64,000 nucleotides of DNA from Aestuariibius sp. HNIBRBA575. Its GTDB lineage: Bacteria; Pseudomonadota; Alphaproteobacteria; Rhodobacterales; Rhodobacteraceae. The notes under the pieces are model-generated. The model had not been told where the DNA came from. It did not search any database and saw only the letters and a list, made by a program, of their open reading frames with translations. Positions 22,362-30,321 of the stretch are shown here, piece after piece (the stretch's first letter is position 1; every line of letters begins with the position of its first letter). Made by a program: the position numbers and the translations under genes. The stretch lies in the NCBI RefSeq assembly GCF_040932005.1, contig NZ_CP162414.1, forward strand, positions 1,577,501-1,641,500, read 5' to 3'.

Positions 22362-23144
22362 TTAGGCCCAGTCGGGTTGCCGTTTGTCCAAGAAGGCGTT
22401 GATGCCTTCGTCTGTGTCGCGCAACAGCATATTTTCAACCATGGCCTGTCCTGCCAAAGCATAGGCCTGTTCGGTGGGCAGCCCGGCCTGTTCATAAAAC
22501 AGCGATTTGCCAATACGCACCGCAGATCCCAGTTTAGAGGCAACATTCTGGGCCAACTCCATCGTCAGATCCAGAAGCTGATCCGCAGGGGCGATACGAT
22601 TGATCAGGCCAATACGCAGAGCTTCGTTTGTGGTGACGAATTTGCCGGTCGACAGCATTTCAAACGCCGCTTTGCGATGGATGTTGCGGGTCAGGGCCAC
22701 CATTGGCGTTGAACAAAACAGGCCAATATTGACGCCGTTTACCCCAAAACGCGTGCCTTCGGCGGCCACAGCCATGTCACACGTCGCCACCAATTGGCAC
22801 CCAGCCGCGGTCGCGATCCCATGCGGCATGGCAATCACGGGTTGCGGGATGGATTGGATGGTTTGCATCACTGTTGTGCAGCGATCAAACAGGTCTTTGA
22901 AATAGGCCGCGCCGCCATCGGGGTTGTCACGCCCGGCTTGCATTTCCTTTAGATCATGCCCTGCGCAGAACGCTTTGCCTTTGCCTGACAGGATCACAAC
23001 CCGGATATCTGGATTGGCCCCAATATCGGTCAGCGTGGATTGCAACGCCGCCAACATGGCGTCTGACAAGGCGTTCAATCGTTTGGGCATGGCCATTTTG
23101 ATATGCGTCACCGCGCCATCTGTCTGGATCTCTAACAATGACAT
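22362..23144 (-). CDS. Enoyl-CoA hydratase/isomerase family protein, ECHDC3-like
   Basis: Crotonase-fold protein of 260 aa. The CoA-binding and oxyanion-hole segments are present (AFCAGHDLKEM and GIATAAGCQLVATCD), as is the trimer region. The two glutamates used by classical enoyl-CoA hydratase are not: the first position holds Q in AAGCQLV and the second reads VNIGLFCSTP. This pattern resembles animal ECHDC3, so water addition to enoyl-CoA is doubtful and the substrate is unknown. It lies divergent from a thioesterase, which might act on the same CoA ester. Family certain, reaction uncertain. Confidence 0.88.
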   Translation of the reverse strand: MSLLEIQTDGAVTHIKMAMPKRLNALSDAMLAALQSTLTDIGANPDIRVVILSGKGKAFCAGHDLKEMQAGRDNPDGGAAYFKDLFDRCTTVMQTIQSIPQPVIAMPHGIATAAGCQLVATCDMAVAAEGTRFGVNGVNIGLFCSTPMVALTRNIHRKAAFEMLSTGKFVTTNEALRIGLINRIAPADQLLDLTMELAQNVASKLGSAVRIGKSLFYEQAGLPTEQAYALAGQAMVENMLLRDTDEGINAFLDKRQPDWA

Positions 23145-23210
23145 CGCGTCCTCCCTTGCGTCTCATCGTATTTATGCCAGCCTATGCGCAAATCTGGGTA
23201 GGAGGAAGAC

Positions 23211-23633
23211 ATGAAGCCGGTGATGGACAAAGGGTCGCTGGAAAAGTTTCTGGCACAGGACTTTCCGCAAGTGTCAGGAGATTTTTCAATCGAAGATGTG
23301 GTCGACATGGGCTGTGTCGTGCGGCTGAAGGTGGCAGAGAAACATTTGCGCCCCGGCGGAACTGTGTCTGGCCCATCGATGTTTGCATTGGCGGATGTGT
23401 CGATCTATCTGGCGATTTTGGCGATGATCGGTCCCAAAGCCCTGACTGTGACCACAAATTGTGCCATTGATTTTATGCGCAAACCGGTCGCCGGGGCCGA
23501 TTTGATTGCCCATGCCAAGCTGCACAAATTGGGGCGGGTTTTGGCTGTGGGGGATGTGTTGATCTATTCAGACGGACAGGATGCGCCGGTGGCGCGGGCC
23601 AGTTTGACCTATTCAATCCCACCCAAAGGCTGA
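23211..23633 (+). CDS. PaaI-family hotdog thioesterase
   Basis: Acyl-CoA thioesterase-like protein of 140 aa. The hotdog core is visible: LRPGGTVSGPSMFALADVSIYLAI forms the central helix with the aspartate commonly catalytic in this group, followed by TVTTNCAIDFMRKPVAGADL and a terminal strand ARASLTYSIP. AGGAGGAAG directly precedes ATG 23211. It is divergent from the ECHDC3-like gene, so both may serve acyl-CoA turnover. Substrate cannot be told from sequence. Confidence 0.88.
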   Translation: MKPVMDKGSLEKFLAQDFPQVSGDFSIEDVVDMGCVVRLKVAEKHLRPGGTVSGPSMFALADVSIYLAILAMIGPKALTVTTNCAIDFMRKPVAGADLIAHAKLHKLGRVLAVGDVLIYSDGQDAPVARASLTYSIPPKG

Positions 23634-23659
23634 AAAAAGGGCCGGGGAAATCCCCGGCC
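23633..23659 (-). terminator. Rho-independent terminator for the DUF1127 gene
   Basis: Minus strand: GGCCGGGG-ATTT-CCCCGGCC stem-loop followed by six T (plus-strand A 23633-23638). The T-run abuts the stop codon of the convergent thioesterase gene. Confidence 0.8.
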
Positions 23660-23682
23660 AGTAAGAGGTCCAATAATGGGAG

Positions 23683-23916
23683 TTACGGCCTCCAAAACGG
23701 TTTTTCACATTCCTCATGGGCGCTTATTTGATTTAGCCCAACATCCTTAAGCAGATGTGGCGGCAATCGGTAAAGCGCGGCCCGCGAACGTCGGCGATCC
23801 GACCAGCGTGCAAAAAGATCGGCCAATTTGACCGCGACATTGGCCGAAACGGGCAGGGTGGTGCGGCGGGCGAGCCGTTCCAAAGCCATGGTCGGGCTGA
23901 ATGTGCGGGTCAACAT
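23683..23916 (-). CDS. DUF1127 small basic protein
   Basis: The 77-aa product has a basic helix (FARWSDRRRSRAALYRLPPHLLKDVGLNQ), the DUF1127 signature, and a charged tail ending EKPFWRP. Some alphaproteobacterial DUF1127 proteins have been linked to RNA binding and stress or phosphate adaptation; here that is only inference. AGGAGAAG precedes ATG 23916. It diverges from a MocR-type regulator, and repeated GGTACAAT-type sites lie between them, suggesting control by that regulator. Confidence 0.85.
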   Translation of the reverse strand: MLTRTFSPTMALERLARRTTLPVSANVAVKLADLFARWSDRRRSRAALYRLPPHLLKDVGLNQISAHEECEKPFWRP

Positions 23917-23950
23917 GGGTCTTCTCCTTTAATGTATCGCTCTGATTGCG

Positions 23951-23994
23951 ATTGTATTGGTACAATTTGCGTTATTCACACACAATGTGTACCA
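23951..23994 (+). promoter_or_regulatory. Putative MocR operator pair between DUF1127 gene and regulator
   Basis: ATTGTATTGGTACAAT (23951-23966) is a perfect 6-bp inverted repeat around TTGG. A second partial copy, TGTACCA (23988-23994), is in opposite orientation 21 bases later. They sit between the divergent starts at 23916 and 24028. Confidence 0.55.
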
Positions 23995-24027
23995 GTGAAG
24001 CACCAGAATTTCGAGGGAAACATTGTT

Positions 24028-25419
24028 ATGGGTACAAATTGGCATCCGGACTTCCAAAAGGAAAAAGGCGCAAAGTACAATGTATTGGTACAATCCATTC
24101 GCGGAGCGATTCGTTCTCGGGACCTGAAACAGGGGGAAAAGCTGCCACCAGTGCGGGAAATGGCGTGGTCATTGGGGGTCACACCGGGCACGGTTGCGCG
24201 GGCCTACAAAATGGCCACCGAAGAAGGGTTGCTGGAAACCACTATCGGACGCGGGACGTTTGTGTCGGGCACACCGGTCCAGGTGATGGACAGCGAGCCG
24301 CCCCTTAGCCCGCCCTCTATTAACGACGGATATGGGTTTCGCAGTTGCAAAGTCCCCAATTTGGGGCAGGACCGGGCGATCCGGGCCGCGATGATGACAA
24401 TCAGCCAACGCGAACAGTCAAACTTTGTGGATTGCCCAGATGAATTTTCGGATCTGCATGTGCGCGAAGCCTTGGTCAATTGGGTGGATCATGGACGGCA
24501 TGGGCGTGTGTCATCGGATGATTTTGTGCTGACATTGGGCGCGCAAAACGCCACGTTGATCGCGCTAAAGTCGATCCTGACGGGTCCATCCCCCGTGATC
24601 CTGACCGAAGAGCTGGCCTATCCCGGTGTGCGACTGGCTGCGCGGATGCTGCGGGCACAATTGGTTGGTGTGAAAATGGACGAAGAAGGCATCCGTCCCG
24701 ACAATTTAGAGGAAATGCTGCGCCGTCATGGCGGGCAGGCGCTGATCACCGCCGCCGAGGTGCATTCGCCCACGACAATCCAAACCAGCCCCAAACGCCG
24801 TCAGGAAATAACGGAAATCGCCCGGGCCTATAACCTGCAAATCATAGAAGACGATTGCCATTGTATCGCACGTCCCAATCGCGTGTCTTATCGGGCCTTG
24901 GCGCCGGAACGGGCCTGGTTTGCCTCATCCCTCACCAAAAGCTTTTCTGCGGCGTTGCGGTTTGGATACCTGATCTGTCCATCCCAAAATGCCCGCGCAG
25001 CGCGGCTGGTGGCGCAATCTTCTTTTTATGGTTTGCCCTCGCCGATGGTGGATTTGTGGGCGGAATTGCTCAACAACGGGGATATCGAAAAATACCGACA
25101 GATGATCGAGGATTCGATCGAAGCGCGTGTTCAAATGGCCGTAAACATTCTGGGGCAGTGGGAATTGCGCTGGCGTCCAGATGTGCCGTTTATCTGGCTT
25201 AAAATGCCGCGTGGCTGGCGGGGGTCTAGTTTTGCCGTGGCCTGCGAAGGGATTGGCATCCGGATCAAACCCGCCGATGAATTTGCATTGCCGGATGGGG
25301 CCGCGCCTCATGCGGTGCGGGTTGCGTTAAATGAATGCCTATCTGCGAAAGAACGCGAAGAGGCATTGCTGAAAATGCGCACATTGCTAGAGAATCCGCC
25401 AATTTATGAGGGGTTGTGA
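24028..25419 (+). CDS. MocR/GntR-type PLP-dependent transcriptional regulator
   Basis: Regulator of 463 aa with an N-terminal GntR winged helix (residues about 12-80: VLVQSIRGAIRSRDLKQGEKLPPVREMAWSLGV-like fold) and a fold-type I aminotransferase domain (about 110-455). The PLP lysine is in ASSLTKSFSAALRFGY. Such regulators sense vitamin B6 or amino-acid-derived aldimines. ATG 24028 is chosen (AGGGAA upstream; earlier in-frame codons overlap the DUF1127 gene). The 14-mer TGTATTGGTACAAT occurs both in the promoter and inside the first codons (24081-24094), which suggests autoregulation. Effector and targets unknown. Confidence 0.9.
   Translation: MGTNWHPDFQKEKGAKYNVLVQSIRGAIRSRDLKQGEKLPPVREMAWSLGVTPGTVARAYKMATEEGLLETTIGRGTFVSGTPVQVMDSEPPLSPPSINDGYGFRSCKVPNLGQDRAIRAAMMTISQREQSNFVDCPDEFSDLHVREALVNWVDHGRHGRVSSDDFVLTLGAQNATLIALKSILTGPSPVILTEELAYPGVRLAARMLRAQLVGVKMDEEGIRPDNLEEMLRRHGGQALITAAEVHSPTTIQTSPKRRQEITEIARAYNLQIIEDDCHCIARPNRVSYRALAPERAWFASSLTKSFSAALRFGYLICPSQNARAARLVAQSSFYGLPSPMVDLWAELLNNGDIEKYRQMIEDSIEARVQMAVNILGQWELRWRPDVPFIWLKMPRGWRGSSFAVACEGIGIRIKPADEFALPDGAAPHAVRVALNECLSAKEREEALLKMRTLLENPPIYEGL
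24081..24094 (+). promoter_or_regulatory. Second copy of the putative MocR operator, inside the gene
   Basis: TGTATTGGTACAAT, identical over 14 bases to 23953-23966 and 128 bases downstream of it, within codons 18-23 of the regulator gene. A shorter match in opposite orientation, ATTGTACC, lies after the gene at 25429-25436. Confidence 0.45.
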
Positions 25420-25484
25420 TGGGGTATTATTGTACCTAATTTGTAAGATACTGAAATTACTGCATATTATTGCGTTTACAGCCA

Positions 25485-25512
25485 TTGACCGCGCGTTTCA
25501 GGTGCTTATAAC
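25485..25512 (+). promoter_or_regulatory. Promoter for rplM-rpsI
   Basis: TTGACC (-35, 25485-25490) and TATAAC (-10, 25507-25512) are 16 bases apart. The 5' leader that follows contains a small hairpin GGCGG/CCGCC (25531-25546), which could take part in ribosomal-protein feedback, though this is not established. Confidence 0.6.
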
Positions 25513-25567
25513 CCGCTCATCCGAATGAACGGCGGGTAATACCGCCCCAGATAATCTGGTGAAACAC

Positions 25568-26029
25568 ATGAAAACCTTTTCTGCGACCCCTGCAGATATC
25601 GACAAGAAATGGATCCTGATCGACGCCGAAGGCGTTGTTCTGGGGCGTCTTGCGTCGATTATTGCCATGCGTCTGCGTGGCAAGCACAAAGCGTCCTTCA
25701 CTCCACACATGGATATGGGCGACAACGTGATTGTTATCAACGCTGAGAAAATTCAGCTGACAGGTAACAAGCGCATGAACAAAAACTACTGGCACACTGG
25801 CTATCCGGGTGGGATCAAATCCCGCACAACCGGCCAGATCCTAGAAGGCGAGCACCCAGAGCGCGTTGTCATGCAAGCCGTAAAACGCATGCTGCCCGGC
25901 AACCGTCTGTCCCGCGTTCAGATGACACATCTGCGCGTATTTGCGGGTGCCGAGCACGGCATGGAAGCACAGAAGCCTGAAGTTCTGGATGTTGCATCCA
26001 TGAACAAAAAGAACACGAGGACCTCGTAA
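25568..26029 (+). CDS. rplM: 50S ribosomal protein L13
   Basis: Large-subunit protein, here 153 aa, bound early in 50S assembly. It shows the family motifs [50 protein letters not shown] and [15 protein letters not shown] 25568 gives the usual start [15 protein letters not shown]; the GTG three codons earlier is unlikely. It is followed after 2 bases by rpsI, the universal L13-S9 pair. Confidence 0.98.
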   Translation: MKTFSATPADIDKKWILIDAEGVVLGRLASIIAMRLRGKHKASFTPHMDMGDNVIVINAEKIQLTGNKRMNKNYWHTGYPGGIKSRTTGQILEGEHPERVVMQAVKRMLPGNRLSRVQMTHLRVFAGAEHGMEAQKPEVLDVASMNKKNTRTS

Positions 26030-26031
26030 TC

Positions 26032-26520
26032 ATGGCTGATCAGATCAACTCTCTGGAAGAGCTGGGCAATGTTGCTGAAGGCATCGAAGCCGTCGTAGAA
26101 ATCGCAGCGCCACGTGAACCCGTGCGCGACGCACTGGGTCGTTCATATGCGACTGGGAAACGGAAAGACGCGGTTGCCCGTGTTTGGATCAAACCCGGTT
26201 CCGGCAAAGTCACCGTAAACGGCAAAGACATGGACGTGTATTTTGCACGCCCGGTTTTGCAAATGATCCTGCGTCAGGCCTTTTCTGTTGCTGGCGTCGA
26301 AGGTCAGTTCGACGTGATGGCCACCGTCAAAGGCGGCGGTCTGTCCGGTCAAGCGGGTGCTGTTAAGCACGGGATTTCCAAAGCTCTGCAGCTTTATGAT
26401 CCCGCTCTGCGCGCCCCACTGAAAGCCGCTGGCTTCTTGACACGCGACAGCCGTGTTGTTGAACGTAAGAAATACGGTAAGCGCAAAGCGCGTCGTTCTT
26501 TCCAGTTCTCCAAGCGTTAA
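26032..26520 (+). CDS. rpsI: 30S ribosomal protein S9
   Basis: Small-subunit protein whose C-terminal tail reaches the P-site tRNA. The 162-aa product has an N-terminal acidic extension of about 35 residues typical of alphaproteobacteria, the core [42 protein letters not shown] and the basic end [17 protein letters not shown]. It is co-transcribed with rplM and ends at a strong terminator. Confidence 0.98.
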   Translation: MADQINSLEELGNVAEGIEAVVEIAAPREPVRDALGRSYATGKRKDAVARVWIKPGSGKVTVNGKDMDVYFARPVLQMILRQAFSVAGVEGQFDVMATVKGGGLSGQAGAVKHGISKALQLYDPALRAPLKAAGFLTRDSRVVERKKYGKRKARRSFQFSKR

Positions 26521-26540
26521 GTTTGGGAAATATATACGAA

Positions 26541-26566
26541 AAGGCGGTCCATTGGACCGCCTTTTT
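26541..26566 (+). terminator. Rho-independent terminator after rpsI
   Basis: AAGGCGGTCC-ATT-GGACCGCCTT, a perfect 10-bp stem with a 3-base loop, followed by T residues; A residues before it allow it to work for the convergent tetR transcript too. Confidence 0.9.
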
Positions 26567-26631
26567 GCGTTTAAGATCTGGCAGGAACGTCATTCGAATA
26601 ACGTTTACGCATCGATAAATAGAACGTGCGT

Positions 26632-27249
26632 TTAGTCGTCCTGCGCCACCAGGCCGAGGCCGCGCAAATAAACGCCAATACCCGTTTCCAGCAGGTCTTC
26701 TGGTGTGAACGGGCTCTTGGATCCGGGATTGCTGCGCGCAAAGAGTTCAACCACGCCGTGGCTCATGGCCCAGATATGGGCGGAAAACATCTGTGGAGGC
26801 GGGCGTTTTTCTGGTGGAATATGTTCTGATAACTCTTCTGCGGCTTTTTCCAGAACCCCCATCGCGCGTTTAGAAACGGCGTGTAATTCGGGGGTGCGTT
26901 GCATTGAAATTCCGCTTTCGAACATCGCGACGTAATGCCCGGGAAACCGACGGGCAAAGGCCAGATAGGCGCGCCCGGTCGCCTCAAAAGAAGCAAGCGC
27001 CGAAGGCTGGCCCTTTTCGTAGGCATGTTCCATCAGATCGGCAAAAATTTCATAGCCCAATTTTGCGGCTTCTGCGATCAGGTCTTCGCGGCCTTCAAAA
27101 TGGCGATAAACAGCGGCAGGGGTCACGCCGGCCTGTTTGGCCGCCTCGGACAATGTGAAACCCGTTGGTCCCTTTTCCTCAATCAACTTGAGGCAGGATT
27201 GTACCAACGCTTCGCGCAGATTGCCGTGATGATAACCGCGTTTAGCCAC
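26632..27249 (-). CDS. TetR/AcrR-family transcriptional regulator
   Basis: Repressor-type regulator of 205 aa. The N-terminal helix-turn-helix is clear (GFTLSEAAKQAGVTPAAVYRHFEGREDLIAEAA), preceded by the RGYHHGNLREALVQ segment common in this subfamily; the rest is the ligand-binding domain (FESGISMQRTPELH, IWAMSHGVVELFA). Start GTG 27249 is chosen because it lies one base after the ppk2 stop and gives the family N-terminus; the frame extends further upstream only into ppk2. Probably co-transcribed with ppk2. Ligand and targets unknown. Confidence 0.9.
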   Translation of the reverse strand: MAKRGYHHGNLREALVQSCLKLIEEKGPTGFTLSEAAKQAGVTPAAVYRHFEGREDLIAEAAKLGYEIFADLMEHAYEKGQPSALASFEATGRAYLAFARRFPGHYVAMFESGISMQRTPELHAVSKRAMGVLEKAAEELSEHIPPEKRPPPQMFSAHIWAMSHGVVELFARSNPGSKSPFTPEDLLETGIGVYLRGLGLVAQDD

Positions 27250-27250
27250 G

Positions 27251-28117
27251 TCAGGTCCACATCTCTGGTCCGCCAGCAATCAGCGGATCGATGTTGCCCA
27301 ACGCATTGGCATCTTTGTGTGTGTAATCAAGGCTGTGCAGGACAGAGCGGATCGCCGCAACGCGGGCGCGGTGTTTATCGTCGCTGCGGATGATGGTCCA
27401 TGGGGCGACCTGCGAATGTGTCCGGGTCAGAGTTTCAGAAATGGCATCGCTATAGGCGTCCCATTTTTTCAATCCTTCGACATCAATCCACGAAAGTTTC
27501 CATTGTTTCAAAGGGTTGCTTTCGCGATCTAGGAAGCGCTGCAATTGGGCAGCGCGATCAACGTTCAGCCAGATTTTGCAGATATGGATGCCTTCGTCGA
27601 CCAACATCTGTTCAAATGGCACAACTTGGGTAAACCAATGGTCGCGTTGTTCAGGGGTACAAAACCCAAAAACATGTTCGACAACACCGCGATTGTACCA
27701 AGATCGGTCGAAAAATGTGATTTCACCACCCGCCGGAAGGTGCTGAATGTAGCGCTGAAAATACCACTGGGACGCTTCGGTTTCGGTGGGTTTGGACAGC
27801 GCCACAACCCGGGCGCCACGGGGGTTCAGGTTTTCCCGGAACCGCTTGATTGTGCCGCCTTTGCCGGCCGCGTCACGGCCTTCAAACACGATTGCGACCC
27901 GTGCATTTGTGGCTTTCACCCAAGCCTGACATTTGACCAGTTCGATCTGCAACGCGGCCAATGCAGCTTCGTATTTTTCGCGTTTCCAGCGTTTATCATA
28001 TGGAAAATCGGTCGACAGAATTTCGCCTTTTTGGGCATTTTTGATCTCTTCCCGGATCGCAGTGGGGGCGTCCTTTTGAAAGAAAGCAGAAATTTCACCG
28101 TCGAATGGAAGCTCCAT
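27251..28117 (-). CDS. ppk2: Polyphosphate kinase 2
   Basis: Transfers phosphate between polyphosphate and nucleotides. The 288-aa product is the one-domain PPK2 form with Walker [15 protein letters not shown], lid region [23 protein letters not shown] and Walker B/lid [24 protein letters not shown] 28117 has AAGGAGCGGCTC upstream, better than the upstream TTG. It precedes tetR by one base. Whether it favours GDP, ADP or both cannot be told from the sequence alone. Confidence 0.94.
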   Translation of the reverse strand: MELPFDGEISAFFQKDAPTAIREEIKNAQKGEILSTDFPYDKRWKREKYEAALAALQIELVKCQAWVKATNARVAIVFEGRDAAGKGGTIKRFRENLNPRGARVVALSKPTETEASQWYFQRYIQHLPAGGEITFFDRSWYNRGVVEHVFGFCTPEQRDHWFTQVVPFEQMLVDEGIHICKIWLNVDRAAQLQRFLDRESNPLKQWKLSWIDVEGLKKWDAYSDAISETLTRTHSQVAPWTIIRSDDKHRARVAAIRSVLHSLDYTHKDANALGNIDPLIAGGPEMWT

Positions 28118-28322
28118 GAGCCGCTCCTTATTTTCCAACAATATGCGGACTTTAGGCCGTTAGCGCAATCCCATGTTAGTCGCCGTAACTTTGCAGTGAC
28201 CCAATGTCAGGATTTCACACGATCATTCCTATGTTGTGCTTTGGCATGTGGTCGATTTCGCAATAGATTTCAAGTCTGGCATCTATCGCCAGTCAGGGGC
28301 TGGGCTTAAAATGACGCGACGT

Positions 28323-28342
28323 GAGGCTCTGATCAGAGCCTC
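28323..28342 (-). terminator. Perfect 20-base palindrome at the metA stop
   Basis: GAGGCTCT-GATC-AGAGCCTC: an 8-bp stem closing a 4-base loop, overlapping the metA stop codon (28333-28335). On the minus strand TTTT follows after about 10 bases, so it is an atypical terminator or a 3'-end stabiliser. The 215 bases to the ppk2 start hold nothing else recognised. Confidence 0.4.
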
Positions 28343-29271
28343 AAATCTGTGGCCTCGATACCGATTTTGGCCATATCATATGGGGTGGTCTGATAGATTT
28401 CGCTGATCCAATTGCCATAAAGCAGATGGGCGTGACTGCGCCATCGGTTTTGCGGCGGCTGCGACGGGTCATCATTGGGGTAATAATTGATCGGCACGTT
28501 GATGGTGGTGCCCGCAGCGACATCGCGATCATATTCCTGCTTTAGGGTGCCGGAATCATATTCGAAATGGTTAAAGATATAGAGCGCGCGATGCGCGGGA
28601 TCCTGAACCAGGGCAGGACCCACCTCTGGGGAATCCAGCAGCACATTTAACCCAGAACTTGCTTCGATTTCTGGTTTCAGCATCTCTGTCCAACGGCTAA
28701 CCGGGATCACGCAATCATCTGAAAAACCACGTAAATACGGGCTTTCGGGCAATAGGTTCTGATGACGGAAACATCCAAACGCCTTGGCATCCAGAATGTG
28801 TTTTTGCACATCGTGGAAATAGTTGATCATGGCCATGCCACCCCAGCAGACGCCAAAGGTTGAATGCACGTTTGTTTGCGTCCATTCAAAAACCTCACAC
28901 AGTTCAGACCAATAGGTCACATCCTCAAACGGCATGTGTTCGATTGGAGCGCCTGTGATGATCAGCCCGTCAAATTTTTGATCCTTAACGTCTTCAAAGG
29001 GTTGATAAAATTCCGCCATATGTTCTGCGGCGGTGTTTTTTGTGCGGTGTTCGCTCATCCGGATTAAGGTCAGTTCAATTTGCAACGGCGTTGCGCCGAT
29101 CAAACGGGCGAACTGATTTTCGGTCTGGATTTTCTTGGGCATCAGGTTGAGCAACGCGATGCGCAAAGGTCGGATGTCCTGATGCTCGGCCGCGCTTTCG
29201 CCCATGACCATGACGCCTTCTTTGGAAAGCACATCATAAGCAGGCAGCGAGCGGGGCAGTTTTATTGGCAT
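28333..29271 (-). CDS. metA: MetA-type homoserine O-acyltransferase, predicted acetyl-specific
   Basis: Activates homoserine for methionine synthesis. The 312-aa product has catalytic C142 (FGVCWGGMA), H235 and E237 (FNHFEYD). Residue 111 is glutamate (TGAPIEHM); structural work on MetA enzymes showed Glu111 gives acetyl-CoA and Gly111 succinyl-CoA specificity, so this is predicted to be homoserine O-acetyltransferase despite the metA name. It lies 45 bases downstream of the P-loop ATPase gene on the same strand. No SAM-II-like leader was recognised in that gap. Confidence 0.94.
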   Translation of the reverse strand: MPIKLPRSLPAYDVLSKEGVMVMGESAAEHQDIRPLRIALLNLMPKKIQTENQFARLIGATPLQIELTLIRMSEHRTKNTAAEHMAEFYQPFEDVKDQKFDGLIITGAPIEHMPFEDVTYWSELCEVFEWTQTNVHSTFGVCWGGMAMINYFHDVQKHILDAKAFGCFRHQNLLPESPYLRGFSDDCVIPVSRWTEMLKPEIEASSGLNVLLDSPEVGPALVQDPAHRALYIFNHFEYDSGTLKQEYDRDVAAGTTINVPINYYPNDDPSQPPQNRWRSHAHLLYGNWISEIYQTTPYDMAKIGIEATDLRL

Positions 29272-29316
29272 TGGGATGTCCCTTGGGTCAAAAGGTCAAA
29301 GATCGGAGTGGGTTAC

Positions 29317-30186
29317 CTAGTCTTGTGGCGACTGCATCTCAAGTGTTTGGGCGATCAAGTTTTCGAAATCCTCTGCGGATTTCACGCCAGACACGTCATT
29401 TGCGCAAAGTGTAATGCCCCATTTGGACATTTTTTCATAAAGGGGCTGGCGATGGGCAAGCGCACGCGCATAGGTCCAGCGGATAAAGGCATCTGGATCA
29501 ACATCGCCTTCTTGTGCGTTGTTTTCGTTTAAATATTCCGACCACGATTTGGCCAAAAATTCCGGTTGATAGGCCATGGGTTTGGGCGCTTTGTCAAAAC
29601 GGCGCACCAATTCATCCGTGTGGGCATCTGACCCTTTGAGCCAGATCATCAAACAGTTCTGAGACAGGGCCGTCAGAATTTCATCATTCGGATCATCGGG
29701 ATCAACCCATTCGCAAATCGATCCGCCCGTGTCACAGATAAAATGGGGATAGCCATATAAGGATTGGCCGCGTTCAATGAAATGCCCCGTATCCAGCAGC
29801 GCGTTTTCTTCGGCATGTTGGAATTGGTTCTGACGTTTCAGATATTGGGCCATGGGCAATCCACCCCGATCAGGATCGCCGGGTTTGCCAAGATAAGAAG
29901 AGACGGGGGTCAGGTTATCAAACGTGATGTTGGACCCGATATAAATGGAATCCGACATCAGCAATTCACGCAGGAAGGGGACCTTCATCGCCTCTTTTTT
30001 GGCGTTGTCCGCGATCAATTCACCCATATAGCGCGTGCCGATGCGGTAATCGATCGAATAGTGAAACCAGTCGCCGCGCGCACGTAACAGATTGGAAAGA
30101 TAAGTCTTTCCCAGGCCTGACATGCCAAAGAAAAGAACGCGTTTATGTGGGCTGGATCGCCATTCCTGAGCGGTATTGTAAATCAT
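29317..30186 (-). CDS. P-loop ATPase of unknown function
   Basis: The 289-aa product opens with a Walker A motif right at the N-terminus (FFGMSGLGKTYLSNLL, residues about 19-34). Residues around FHYSIDYRIGTRYM and ICDTGGSICEWVD could supply the acidic Walker B function (ICDTGGS). It resembles small kinase/ATPase proteins that treat a small substrate rather than an AAA+ machine, but no family can be named. It is transcribed toward metA with 45 bases between, so a link to methionine or homoserine metabolism is possible. A terminator lies upstream, between it and the porin gene. Confidence 0.8.
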   Translation of the reverse strand: MIYNTAQEWRSSPHKRVLFFGMSGLGKTYLSNLLRARGDWFHYSIDYRIGTRYMGELIADNAKKEAMKVPFLRELLMSDSIYIGSNITFDNLTPVSSYLGKPGDPDRGGLPMAQYLKRQNQFQHAEENALLDTGHFIERGQSLYGYPHFICDTGGSICEWVDPDDPNDEILTALSQNCLMIWLKGSDAHTDELVRRFDKAPKPMAYQPEFLAKSWSEYLNENNAQEGDVDPDAFIRWTYARALAHRQPLYEKMSKWGITLCANDVSGVKSAEDFENLIAQTLEMQSPQD

Positions 30187-30273
30187 GCAACGTGGGTAGC
30201 GTCGCGCGGCGATGCTTGCCAGCAGATTTTCGGGATTTGCAGTTATTTTGTTAAAAATGCGGCCTCAAAACCC

Positions 30274-30300
30274 AAAAAGCCCCGTCACATTGACAGGGCT
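30274..30300 (-). terminator. Rho-independent terminator after the FadL-like gene
   Basis: Minus strand AGCCCTGTCA-ATG-TGACGGGGCT, a 10-bp stem with one G-U pair and a 3-base loop, followed by five T. Confidence 0.85.
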
Positions 30301-30321
30301 TTGAGGTTGTATTGGATTGGA

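Noticed and set aside
21135..22712. 525-codon open frame on the plus strand opposite gyrA and the ECHDC3-like gene
   Set aside because: Composition rich in H, Q, R and F without domains; it is the mirror of two well-supported minus-strand genes.
27545..28309. 254-codon plus-strand frame opposite ppk2
   Set aside because: Antisense to ppk2; composition unlike a protein gene.
29272..29316. SAM-II-type riboswitch before metA
   Set aside because: The 45-base gap lacks the conserved SAM-II core pattern and is too short together with the upstream coding end.
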